Shown in pieces: positions 35,041 through 43,222 of a stretch of DNA of 64,000 bases. A program made the position numbers and the translations under genes. Each line of letters begins with the position of its first letter. Position 1 is the first letter of the stretch. The notes under the pieces are model-generated. The model worked only from the letters and a program-made list of their open reading frames with translations. It was not told where the DNA came from and searched no databases. The stretch lies in assembly GCF_002844375.1 (NCBI RefSeq), contig NZ_CP024199.1:2467001-2531000 (forward strand). The letters run 5' to 3'. This stretch comes from Thalassospira marina. Lineage in GTDB: Bacteria; Pseudomonadota; Alphaproteobacteria; Rhodospirillales; Thalassospiraceae.

Positions 35041-35559
35041 TCAGGCAGCACGCACTAACGCTGCCTCATGGTCCAGCAGCCATTGTTTACGGGCAAGGCC
35101 GCCTGCATACCCCGTAAGCGTCCCGTCAGAGCCAATAACCCGGTGGCAGGGTACAAGGATGGAAACCGGGTTTAGGGCATTGGCGCGTGCAACGGCGCGT
35201 ACGGCCTTTGGGTTGCCCAGTTTGGTGGCCATCCCGGCATAGGAAACATGGGTGCCTGTTGGAATTTCAATTAAGGCCTGCCAAACCATTTTTTGAAAAT
35301 CAGTTCCGCGCAGGTCAAGATCAGCCAATGGCAAAGGCATATGTTTTCCCGCGAAATAACCATCCAGCCAGGCCGTTACCGATGCCGACACTTTGCCGTT
35401 TTCCTGCCAGTCAACAGATTTGAACCGCCGGGACTGGATCAGAACCATTCGCCCATCATTATCTTCAAAATCAAGGTGCACCAACCGGCCATCAACCGAT
35501 GCCAGGCCCAGCTTGCCAATCGGGCTGTCATATCGGGCGATATCAATTACCGTTTTCAT
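35041..35559 (-). CDS. ogt: methylated-DNA--protein-cysteine methyltransferase (Ogt)
   Basis: Suicide repair protein removing methyl groups from O6-methylguanine. The acceptor Cys is in PCHRVIGSDGTLTGYAGGL, and the upstream ALIEIPTGTHVSYAGMA and RAVARANALNP regions complete the DNA-binding half. The length of 172 residues matches Ogt. Among TTG 35577, ATG 35565 and ATG 35559, the last is best spaced from AAAAGGAAG. It overlaps the end of the upstream alkA gene by 17 bases, so the two are translated from one message. Confidence 0.94.
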   Translation of the reverse strand: MKTVIDIARYDSPIGKLGLASVDGRLVHLDFEDNDGRMVLIQSRRFKSVDWQENGKVSASVTAWLDGYFAGKHMPLPLADLDLRGTDFQKMVWQALIEIPTGTHVSYAGMATKLGNPKAVRAVARANALNPVSILVPCHRVIGSDGTLTGYAGGLARKQWLLDHEAALVRAA

Positions 35560-37090
35560 GGTCATCTTCCTTTTCAATCAGGTCGTTCCCACCTTGATCC
35601 GGGATAAGTGCCGACCACAAATATTGCGCGGCATAGGCCCGCCAGGGCCGCCACACCACCGAATGCTTTTCAAGGTCTTTGGCCGTTGCCGGGCCACCGC
35701 CGATTTGCGACCCCTTTAAAATGCCCAGATCAGCCGCCGGGAAGGCATCGGGGTCGCCCAGCCCCCGCAGCGCAAAATAGTTAAGCGTCCAGGGACCAAT
35801 GCCCTTGATTTTCGCCATCTGCGCCAAAATATCGCTGCCGGGCTGGTCGCGAAAATCTGTTGCAGCAAACAGGTCAATTACATCGGATAATGTCTGCGCA
35901 CGCCGACGGGTCAGCCCGATGGGGATCAGATCATGGCCCTGCAAAGCCGCGGGTTCGGGAAACAGATGCGTAATTCCAGTACCAGCAACCAGTGCATCAG
36001 GCAGTGCACGCCCATAACGCGCAACAATACGACCGGCCAGCGTACGAGCCGCAGCAACAGATACCTGCTGGCCCAAAACAGCGCGCATGGCCAGTTCAAA
36101 CCTGTCCCAACAGCCCGGCACACGCAAGCCCGGCCGCCTTTGTACCAGCGGGGCCAATAACGGGTCATTGGCAAAAATGGCTGTAATTGCACTCATATCG
36201 GCATCAAGGTCAAAAAGGCGGCGCACCCGCCCGCCAATTTCAAGCAGGCTGCCGCGATCGTCGCCCCGCAGGCATATTTCGATGCTGCCATCCTTTTCAA
36301 AACGGCAAATCATAAGCCCCGGTGCATTATCAAGGCAGAAGCCACGCGCATAATAATCATCGCCAATGGCCTCAAGCCCCTGAATGGCGCGGTCGCGAAA
36401 GAACCCCAATATAAAATCACGGTCAAAGGGCTGGCGGGGTTTTAAGCGCAAAACCATATCGTCCTTCTGTCTTGTGGTCGGATTATAGCGATTTCCGGTA
36501 TGGTCAGATGGCGATGCATCAATGACCCGTAAACCACGCCGAAAAGCCGTTGGTGCATGGCCATAGGCTTCTTTCATGGCGTCATTAAACCGGCGCAAGC
36601 TGCCAAAACCGGCAATATCGGCAATTTCCGTCATCGACAGGTTACTATCGACAATAAGCTGCCGCGCCCGCAAAAGCCGCCGGGCACGGGCATGTTCCTG
36701 GGGGGAAACGCCGGTATGATCCTTGAATATCCGGCGAAGGTGCCGTGCGCCCACGCCAAGGCGATCAGCCAAATCCTCGACTGACCCGGTGCTTAGGGCA
36801 CCATCCTCGATCAGGCGAACAGCGCGGCGAACGGTGGCGTGCACCCCGGCGGCGGCAGCACTGCCCGGTGCGGCTTCGGGCCGGCAACGCAGGCAGGGGC
36901 GAAAACCGTGTGCCATTGCCGCCTCGGCCGTAGGATAAAATTCCACATTCTGCCGCTTTGGCGTTACCGCCGGGCAGATAGGCCGACAAAATATGCCGGT
37001 GGTTTTAACGGCAGTGTAAAACCGCCCGTCAAACCGGTTATCACGGGCCAGCAGGGCCGTATAACATATGTCATCGCTGATTTGTTCCAT
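35543..37090 (-). CDS. alkA: Ada/AraC-AlkA fusion: alkylation sensor-regulator with DNA glycosylase
   Basis: A 515-residue fusion. Residues 1-85 form the Ada metal-binding domain, with Cys in GIFCRPICP and RPCLRCRPEA; the first Cys is the methyl-phosphotriester acceptor. Residues about 90-190 are an AraC-type HTH (TGSVEDLADRLGVGARHLRRIFK). From about 215 an AlkA N-terminal fold is followed by the HhH-GPD glycosylase (MRAVLGQQVSVAAARTLAGR, then KIKGIGPWTLNYFALRGLG with the catalytic Asp near DAFPAADLG). It removes 3-methyladenine and probably induces itself and ogt when methylated. This Ada-AlkA plus Ogt pair is an adaptive response unit found in many bacteria. Confidence 0.95.
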   Translation of the reverse strand: MEQISDDICYTALLARDNRFDGRFYTAVKTTGIFCRPICPAVTPKRQNVEFYPTAEAAMAHGFRPCLRCRPEAAPGSAAAAGVHATVRRAVRLIEDGALSTGSVEDLADRLGVGARHLRRIFKDHTGVSPQEHARARRLLRARQLIVDSNLSMTEIADIAGFGSLRRFNDAMKEAYGHAPTAFRRGLRVIDASPSDHTGNRYNPTTRQKDDMVLRLKPRQPFDRDFILGFFRDRAIQGLEAIGDDYYARGFCLDNAPGLMICRFEKDGSIEICLRGDDRGSLLEIGGRVRRLFDLDADMSAITAIFANDPLLAPLVQRRPGLRVPGCWDRFELAMRAVLGQQVSVAAARTLAGRIVARYGRALPDALVAGTGITHLFPEPAALQGHDLIPIGLTRRRAQTLSDVIDLFAATDFRDQPGSDILAQMAKIKGIGPWTLNYFALRGLGDPDAFPAADLGILKGSQIGGGPATAKDLEKHSVVWRPWRAYAAQYLWSALIPDQGGNDLIEKEDDHENGN

Positions 37091-37166
37091 ACCCGCAGTC
37101 TAGCAGAGTGGGAATTAAATACTCGCCAGATTCGGACTCTGACATTTACACCGTCTTCACGCGCAA

Positions 37167-37199
37167 AACAAAAACCGCGCCAAACAATCTGGCGCGGTT
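37167..37199 (-). terminator. terminator of the 37266 gene
   Basis: On the minus strand AACCGCGCCA and TGGCGCGGTT form a 10-bp perfect stem with a 7-base loop, followed by TTTTTGTTTT. It isolates the alkA-ogt operon from the upstream small gene. Confidence 0.88.
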
Positions 37200-37265
37200 G
37201 AAAAGGAGTACATTGCCGGGTTTTTCGCAGCAGGTGCACTGCCGCCAATAACCACCTGAGGATGA

Positions 37266-37493
37266 TCAGAACCGGGGTGGTTCGGCCTCATAGACCCGTT
37301 GGAAGAAATTCGGGTTTAGCAGGGTGGAAATAGCAATCAGGGATGGCGACCGCCTTTCGCTGACCTTAACAATAAGGGCATGCGGTGCCGGTGTGATGTC
37401 GCGGATTTCAAGAACCTCAAAAACCGAACTTTGGGCATTGGTCACCCGGAACTGGTCGCCAATGGCGATATTCTGGTCCGCTTTCCGCGCCAT
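37266..37493 (-). CDS. small hypothetical protein (75 aa)
   Basis: Family not recognised. The ATG has a good GGAGG nine bases upstream, and a terminator follows the stop, so the gene is probably real. The protein looks like a small beta-barrel: GDQFRVTNAQSSVFEVLEIRDI, then HALIVKVSERRSPSLIAI. It ends with a FQRVYEAEPPRF tail. The pattern suggests an SH3/KOW-like fold but that is a guess. No membrane or Cys features. Confidence 0.65.
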   Translation of the reverse strand: MARKADQNIAIGDQFRVTNAQSSVFEVLEIRDITPAPHALIVKVSERRSPSLIAISTLLNPNFFQRVYEAEPPRF

Positions 37494-38119
37494 TCTTCAG
37501 GACCTCCGTAATTATCAGAAACAAAAACCAGCCCGGCAGGTTCCACCCGGAATGGCTGGCTTTGGCAACGCAGCCATACTGATACAAACTCGCGGCGAAA
37601 CTATGACAGGGATATGACCGAAAATGGCAAAATCGGGAAAATAAATTATTGGAAATTTGTAATTTCTTCGAACTACATGCGCATAAAACGGGAAAATGCA
37701 GAACAAATTATGGGACTTCACACATCAGACAGGATGATGTTTTTCATGTATCACAAGGAAAAACAGCTATTTAAAGATGAATATCAATCAAATTTTACAT
37801 CTTTAAATAAATGCATCTGAATGCGGGATCAAACAAATGTTCAGGGCTGAATAGCCAGAAGCATTGATCGTTTACTTTACGCCACAGGCATTAACAACAG
37901 ATTGCCGGGCTGTCAAAATATCCTGCCTGAAAATGCAGTACCTTCATGCGGTGCCTTTGCACCGCCTCCACCTCCCCCCTACCCGAATTGCGCAATGCCC
38001 AAAAACAAATTGGCGGCACGAATAAATTCGCGCCGCCATTTGCTCCATTGTCCATGCGGGGAAGATTGGGGGGAAGAACATGGACAACGAAAATCGCAGG
38101 TAACAGGTGCCACAAAAGG
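37494..38119. other. 626-base gap with an AT-rich core
   Basis: Bases about 37600-37880 are strikingly AT-rich compared with the neighbours. A 68-codon frame there (37614-37820) has no good Shine-Dalgarno and an odd composition, so I do not call it. The right part contains the emrB terminator (38001-38044). The rest holds nothing I can identify. Confidence 0.5.
38001..38044 (-). terminator. terminator of the marR-emrA-emrB operon
   Basis: On the minus strand CAAA-TGGCGGC and GCCGCCA-ATTTG pair, with the tail TTTGTTTTTGG. It lies about 75 bases beyond the emrB stop. Confidence 0.65.
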
Positions 38120-39676
38120 CTAGTCCATTACCTCCATATGCTTTTCATCACCGGGCTTTGGCTTTTTCGGCCCCTGCATCACCAAAAGCAGCGGTGCCAC
38201 AGCCAGCACGATCCACATCATCGCCTGAAAGTCATCCAGATAGGCAATGGTCTTGGCCTGGGTTGTGACCATATTGTTCAGGCCAACGGCACCGGCTGTT
38301 GTCGTCCAATCCCAGGCATCGGGTAGCCAGGGTGCCTGCATGGCATGACGAAATGGCGTTAGCATCGCGGCAAAGCTGGAATGCACGACCTGCGTATTCT
38401 GGGTCAGCATTGTTGTCATCACCGAAATACCGATACTTGATCCGATATTACGCATCAGGCTGAACATCGCCGTACCTTCGGTGCGGTATTTCGGGTTTAG
38501 CGTCGCAAAGGTAATGGTGCTAAGCGGTACAAAAATAAACCCAAGGCCAACACCCTGAATAATCCCGGTCATGGTCAGGGTTGTGGCGCTGACTTCCGTG
38601 GTAAAGCACGACATTTCATAAAGCGAAAGTGCGGTCATGCTTAGCCCGAACAGGATAAGAAAGCGGATATCAAACCGCCCGACAAGCCTGCCGACCAGCA
38701 TCATCGCAATCATGGAGCCGATACCACGCGGTGCCAGCAGAATGCCTGCCGTAACCACGGGATACCCCATCAGGTTTTGCAAAAACGGCGGCAGCAAAGC
38801 CAGCGTTGCCAGCAGCACCACACCGACAATGAAAATAAAGATCAGACCAATGGCAAAGTTTCGGTCCTTGAACAGGCCCGGCTCCAGGAACGGATGGCGC
38901 GCGGTAAACATATGCACCAGAAACATGTAGATGCACAGAATGCTAAGAACCAGTTCGACCAGGATTTCATAAGACGAAAACCAGCTTTGCGATTCCCCGC
39001 GATCAAGCATCATCTGCAGCGCGCCAATAGACAGACTAAGCAGGGCAAAACCGAACCAGTCAAAGGGTAAACCAGGTTTTTTAGCGGTTTCCGGCACAAA
39101 GGCCATAATCCCGCCCAGCGCCATCAGGCCCACCGGCAGGTTGATGTAAAACACCCAGCGCCAGTTATAATATTCGGTCAGATAGCCACCAAGCGTTGGC
39201 CCCAGAATAGGACCAAGCATCACCCCCATTCCCCACATCGCCATGGCAGAACCATGTTGTTCCTTGGGGTAGGTATCAAGCAGAACAGCCTGCGAAAGCG
39301 GCACCAGACCGGCACCAAACGCCCCCTGCAGCAGGCGGAAAATGACAATTTCAGGCAAAGACGTTGCCGCCCCGCACAACATGGAGGCAATGGTAAAACC
39401 GGCAACAGAACATATGAACAGCTTGCGCCGGCCAAAACGGGCAGCAAGGAACCCGGTTGGCGGCGTCATGATGGCGGCCGCAACGATATAGGATGTCAGC
39501 ACCCAGGAAATCTGGTCCTGGGTGGCAGACATACTGCCCTGCATATGCGGCAATGCCACATTGGCAATCGTTGTATCAAGCGCCTGCATGATGGTCGCCA
39601 GCATGATGGAAACGGTGGTTAGCCCCCGTTCCAGCGGTGTGGTTTCCATGCCTGCTGTTGCTGCGGCAGAACTCAT
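38120..39676 (-). CDS. emrB: DHA2-family MFS multidrug exporter, EmrB type
   Basis: A 518-residue, 14-helix major facilitator. Motifs: LDTTIANVALPHMQGSM (helix 1), GFLAARFGRRKLF (motif A), RLLQGAFGAGLVPLSQA (motif B) and GPILGPTLGGYL (motif C of drug antiporters). It works with the fusion protein encoded just upstream and an outer-membrane TolC, which is not in the window. Its start overlaps the emrA stop by four bases (ATGA). Substrates are probably hydrophobic toxins or uncouplers by family, not shown here. Confidence 0.93.
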   Translation of the reverse strand: MSSAAATAGMETTPLERGLTTVSIMLATIMQALDTTIANVALPHMQGSMSATQDQISWVLTSYIVAAAIMTPPTGFLAARFGRRKLFICSVAGFTIASMLCGAATSLPEIVIFRLLQGAFGAGLVPLSQAVLLDTYPKEQHGSAMAMWGMGVMLGPILGPTLGGYLTEYYNWRWVFYINLPVGLMALGGIMAFVPETAKKPGLPFDWFGFALLSLSIGALQMMLDRGESQSWFSSYEILVELVLSILCIYMFLVHMFTARHPFLEPGLFKDRNFAIGLIFIFIVGVVLLATLALLPPFLQNLMGYPVVTAGILLAPRGIGSMIAMMLVGRLVGRFDIRFLILFGLSMTALSLYEMSCFTTEVSATTLTMTGIIQGVGLGFIFVPLSTITFATLNPKYRTEGTAMFSLMRNIGSSIGISVMTTMLTQNTQVVHSSFAAMLTPFRHAMQAPWLPDAWDWTTTAGAVGLNNMVTTQAKTIAYLDDFQAMMWIVLAVAPLLLVMQGPKKPKPGDEKHMEVMD

Positions 39677-40830
39677 TGCGCGCTTTCTCCGCCCGCGGTG
39701 CCGGCTTCGGCCTGGTTAATACCAATCCAGGACAGGGCCGTTCTGGCAAAAGCCGGAACTTCGCGCTTGTGATGGGTGTCCACTTCGACAACCGTGCTCA
39801 TACCTGCACGCAGAATGGGCTGACTATCGGTCATTTCCAGTTCAATACGAACGGGGACACGCTGCACAACCTTCACCCAGTTGCCCGTGGCGTTCTGGGC
39901 GGGCAGCACCGAAAATTCCGCCCCGGTCGCGGGTGATACACTTTGCACCACACCTTTCCATTCATGATCGGGATAGGCATCCACCGTTACCGAAACTTCC
40001 TGCCCCGGCTCCAGATAGGTCAGGTCCACTTCCTTGAAGTTTGCATCGATCCACATGGATTGGGTGGAAATCAGGCTGGCAACAGCTTTGCCCGGCGTAA
40101 TATAGGCACCCGGTTCGGGCTTGTTGGTTACAACGCCATCAAAAGGCGCGGTAATAACCGTATGGGCCAAATCCAGTTCCGCCTGGTCCAGGTCGGCCTT
40201 GGCCTGCTGAAATTGCGGTAATTGTTCAACCGGCGTATCGACCGAACCGCCCAGCTTGGCAAGGGTGGTTTGCATGGCCTGGCGATCCAGGGCAATTTGC
40301 TGTTTTGCGCTGGCAACCGCGTTTTGCGCATCATCAAATGCCGCCTTGGAAACCACATTGCGTTTGCTAAGCTGTGACTGGCGGGCATAGGTTTTCTGGG
40401 CGTATTCCAACTGGATTTTCGCCATTTCCAGATTGCCCTGCTGCTCGGCATAGCTTTGTTTCAGGGCGTTCATGTCCTGACGGACCGACGCAAGGTTTGC
40501 CTGTGCCTGTTCGACGGCAATTTCAAACGGGTTGCGGTCAAGGCGCAAAATAACATCGCCTTTTTTGACCTGCTGGTTTTCATGCACCAGCACCTCGGCC
40601 ACCTGCCCGCTAACCTGCGGGCTGATGGCAACCATATCGGCATGGACATAGGCGTTTTCGGTTTCAACAAACCGCCCGCCTGAATAATACCAGTATGCCC
40701 CACCCACAATGACGGCCACCGGGCCCAGAACCAGCAATATCGGGCGCAACCAGCGCCGTTTGCGTTTCGGTGCGGCGCTGCCTTCGTTGCCCTGTTCAGG
40801 ATTGGCGGCATTATCGACGCGTTCGTTCAT
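39673..40830 (-). CDS. emrA: EmrA-type periplasmic membrane fusion protein
   Basis: A 385-residue HlyD-family adaptor. One N-terminal membrane helix (about 30-50, ILLVLGPVAVIVGGAYWYYS) is followed by the lipoyl-like half (VSGQVAEVLVHENQQVKKGDVILRLD) and a long coiled-coil hairpin (about 95-200). The second lipoyl half and beta-barrel follow (GVVTNKPEPGAYITPG; VDAYPDHEWKGVVQSVSP). It bridges EmrB to an outer-membrane channel. It overlaps both neighbours by ATGA (four bases), so marR, emrA and emrB are translationally coupled. Confidence 0.93.
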   Translation of the reverse strand: MNERVDNAANPEQGNEGSAAPKRKRRWLRPILLVLGPVAVIVGGAYWYYSGGRFVETENAYVHADMVAISPQVSGQVAEVLVHENQQVKKGDVILRLDRNPFEIAVEQAQANLASVRQDMNALKQSYAEQQGNLEMAKIQLEYAQKTYARQSQLSKRNVVSKAAFDDAQNAVASAKQQIALDRQAMQTTLAKLGGSVDTPVEQLPQFQQAKADLDQAELDLAHTVITAPFDGVVTNKPEPGAYITPGKAVASLISTQSMWIDANFKEVDLTYLEPGQEVSVTVDAYPDHEWKGVVQSVSPATGAEFSVLPAQNATGNWVKVVQRVPVRIELEMTDSQPILRAGMSTVVEVDTHHKREVPAFARTALSWIGINQAEAGTAGGESAQ

Positions 40831-41327
40831 TCTTCGTTGCCTTTTAAATCTGGTTTGGTGGCCTGCGGGGCTTTGTCCGCCATTTCCTGTTCGCAGGAAA
40901 TCAGGTTCATGCGCATATGCTGCAAATGGCCGATCATGACTTCCTGGTCATCTTCCGACAGGCCTGCCAGTGCATCGCGCCGGGTTTCAGCGGCGAATTC
41001 CCACATTTTATCAATAAGCGGAGAGGCATTTTTGCCGATATAGAGGTTTACCGCCCGCCGATCAGCCGGGTCGCGCCTGCGTTCAACCAGACCGGCTTCC
41101 TCTAACCGGTCAATCAGGCGTGCCAGGGTAATGGGCTGGATATCCATCAATTCGGCCAAAGCGGCCTGATTAATGCCTTCGCGCGGCACCAGAAAAGCAA
41201 GCGCCTGCAACTGCGACTGTGTCAGCCCCAATTCGCGGGAACGGCGGTTGAAACGGCGCATCATCAACCGTGATACGTCTTTCAGCAAAAAGCCGATGCT
41301 TCTTTGAGGATCGCGCGAGGATTGCAA
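40827..41327 (-). CDS. MarR-family transcriptional repressor of the emr operon
   Basis: MarR winged-helix regulator. The DNA-binding part has GLTQSQLQALAFL, GINQAALAELMDIQPITLARLIDRLEEAG and the wing RRRDPADRRAVNLY. The open frame runs to 41561, but the protein upstream has no homology to the family and would overlap the promoter region. TTG 41327, with GGAG about nine bases before it, gives a 166-residue protein of normal MarR size. It ends overlapping emrA by four bases and probably represses its own operon through the inverted repeat at 41355. Confidence 0.88.
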   Translation of the reverse strand: MQSSRDPQRSIGFLLKDVSRLMMRRFNRRSRELGLTQSQLQALAFLVPREGINQAALAELMDIQPITLARLIDRLEEAGLVERRRDPADRRAVNLYIGKNASPLIDKMWEFAAETRRDALAGLSEDDQEVMIGHLQHMRMNLISCEQEMADKAPQATKPDLKGNEE

Positions 41328-41354
41328 AAACCAACTCCAACTTATAATACGCAG

Positions 41355-41374
41355 TACATATTGTAAGCAATGTA
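41355..41374 (-). promoter_or_regulatory. candidate MarR operator at the emr promoter
   Basis: TACAT and ATGTA arms ten bases apart contain an inner ATTG-CTTA-CAAT inverted repeat. It lies about 28-47 bases upstream of the proposed TTG start and covers a plausible -35 (TTGCTT), with TTATAA-like -10 sequence downstream. Confidence 0.5.
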
Positions 41375-41540
41375 TATTAAATTTGCCATTCGCCCTGCAA
41401 GTGTGAAATATCTCACAGGTCAACACTACTGACAGAAACAGGACAACAAGCTGATTTTTATGGAAAAAATTGGCAGCATGGCACCCATGCGAGAACAGCA
41501 CAGCACGCCCACCCGCCCGGGAACTTCGCCCAAAAAGGCA

Positions 41541-41578
41541 ATAAAAATGGCCCCGCAGCAATGCACCGGGGCCATTTT
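41541..41578 (-). terminator. terminator of the YjiH-like gene
   Basis: On the minus strand AAAATGGCCCCG and CGGGGCCATTTTTAT form a perfect 12-bp stem. It separates this gene from the marR-emrAB operon. Confidence 0.88.
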
Positions 41579-41617
41579 AGCGGAGTCCGCGAACGGATAT
41601 CCGATATTTTACCGGGG

Positions 41618-42928
41618 TTAGCCGATCAGCATACCGGCAGGAATTGCCAGCAGCAGGCTAAGGGCGACACGCAGGAACCAGACAATCACCAAGCGGCCAA
41701 CGCCGATTGGAATTTCCGTTGAGAGAATGCAGGGAATGGAGGCCGAGAAAAACAGAACTCCCGATACGCTGACCACACCGGCGGCAAACCGCACGACGAA
41801 ATCCGCATCGCCCAGCACCAACGCGGGCAGGAACATTTCAGCAAGACCGGTTGCCGATGCCTTTGCCAGTTCTGCCGCACCATCGAGGCCGAAAATGGCC
41901 GTAAACGGATAGAAAACGTAACCCAGCCAATCGAAAACCGGGGTGTATTTCGCCAGCAGCAACCCGATCAGACCAACCGACATGATCGATGGCAGGATCG
42001 AAATGGTCATCAGCAGACCTTCGCGGATATTAAGCTTGATGTTTTCCAAAAGGCCCGGGGCATTATGGGCAACATCAAGGCCGCTTTGCCATGCTGTGCG
42101 TACACGCTCGCCCGAGGGAACATCGGGTTCCGGGTCACTCGCATGGTCATCCATGCCAACCAGCGGCGGAATGCGCACCGTAATGGCCGTGACGACAAAG
42201 GTAATAACCAGCGTCAGCCAGAAATACTGGTTCCAGATTTCCATCAGGTTCAGGGTTTTGGCAACGATAATCATAAAAGTTGCCGAAACGGTTGAGAACC
42301 CGGTAGCAATCACCGCAGCTTCGCGGGCCGAATATTGCCCGGCCTTGTATACCCGGTTGGTAATCAGAAGGCCGATGCTGTAGCTGCCAACAAAGGATGC
42401 AACCGCATCAATGGCCGAACGGCCCGGTGTTTTCCAGATCGGGCGCATGATGGGCTGCAGGAACACACCAATAAATTCCAGCAGGCCGTAGCTGACCAGC
42501 AATGCCAGAAAAACAGCCCCGATAGGCACGATCAGGCCAACCGAAATCACCAGCTTGTTAAACAGGAACGGCAGCATATCCTTGCTTTGCAATGCTTCCG
42601 GGCCCCAGCCCGTCAGCGCAAGAACAGCCGTTAGCGCACCGATAACCTTTAACAGCGAAAAGACCTTTTCGGTGGTGCTGCTTTTCCATTTGCCGGTCAC
42701 AAACGGATAGGCGGCCCCCACCCAGATCATGGCAAGTGCATAATAGCCGGCAACCGGGCCAAGCACACCGCGCAGATAACCTACCATATGGTCAAGCGGG
42801 ATCGAGCTTTTGCCCTCGATCGTGATCGGAACGAAGAAGATGAAGATGCCAATGGCACTAAGCCCGAGCAGCCGCCAGATATTGGCAGCGCTTGGCTGGG
42901 CCGGGGCAGATTTGTTGTTTGAAGACAT
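41618..42928 (-). CDS. YjiH-family membrane protein (nucleoside-recognition/Gate domain)
   Basis: A 436-residue integral membrane protein with about ten helices, matching the YjiH family. It has NIWRLLGLSAIGIFIFFVPI at the start, the Gate-type segment GRSAIDAVASFVGSYSIGLLITNRVYKAGQYS with ATGFSTVSATFMIIVA, and a second Gate-like half (LAKASATGLAEMFLPALVLG). The family is thought to transport a solute, but none is proven. The ATG at 42928 has AGGGAAGC upstream; the ATG at 42955 is less likely. A strong palindrome lies just upstream. Confidence 0.87.
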   Translation of the reverse strand: MSSNNKSAPAQPSAANIWRLLGLSAIGIFIFFVPITIEGKSSIPLDHMVGYLRGVLGPVAGYYALAMIWVGAAYPFVTGKWKSSTTEKVFSLLKVIGALTAVLALTGWGPEALQSKDMLPFLFNKLVISVGLIVPIGAVFLALLVSYGLLEFIGVFLQPIMRPIWKTPGRSAIDAVASFVGSYSIGLLITNRVYKAGQYSAREAAVIATGFSTVSATFMIIVAKTLNLMEIWNQYFWLTLVITFVVTAITVRIPPLVGMDDHASDPEPDVPSGERVRTAWQSGLDVAHNAPGLLENIKLNIREGLLMTISILPSIMSVGLIGLLLAKYTPVFDWLGYVFYPFTAIFGLDGAAELAKASATGLAEMFLPALVLGDADFVVRFAAGVVSVSGVLFFSASIPCILSTEIPIGVGRLVIVWFLRVALSLLLAIPAGMLIG

Positions 42929-42966
42929 GATAGCTTCCCTGAGAGTCACGTTCATGGATATCTATT

Positions 42967-42996
42967 ATGTATAGACATTTTATTATGACTATACAT
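42967..42996 (-). promoter_or_regulatory. long inverted repeat upstream of the YjiH-like gene
   Basis: ATGTATAG and CTATACAT, perfect 8-base arms, are separated by 14 AT-rich bases, 39-68 bases before the start codon. The arrangement looks like a repressor operator. The cognate regulator is not evident nearby. Confidence 0.55.
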
Positions 42997-43167
42997 TTGA
43001 GCACTTTCTGCAACAGGGAATTTTGTGGAATGCCTCAAACCTGTGATGCGAACCCATGGCATGGCGGCGTTTTTATGGTGCAAACAGGCGGAATTGGCAG
43101 GGTGCCGTAACGACAGCCCGCGCGATATTTTCACCACACAAATTTGTATAAAATATAACCTGAAATG

Positions 43168-43200
43168 CAAAAGCCCCCGCTACGATGCAGCGGGGACTTT
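43168..43200 (-). terminator. terminator of prfB
   Basis: On the minus strand AAAGTCCCCGCT and AGCGGGGGCTTTT pair around GCATCGT. It lies about 25 bases past the prfB stop. Confidence 0.85.
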
Positions 43201-43222
43201 CAAACCGGTATCAAGACTCCGG

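Noticed and set aside
37614..37820. 68-codon plus-strand frame in AT-rich DNA
   Set aside because: Weak Shine-Dalgarno, odd composition, no recognisable motif; more likely chance in AT-rich sequence.
37902..38123. 73-codon plus-strand frame near the emrB terminator
   Set aside because: Overlaps the terminator and has a Pro/Cys-rich nonsense-like composition; no ribosome-binding site.
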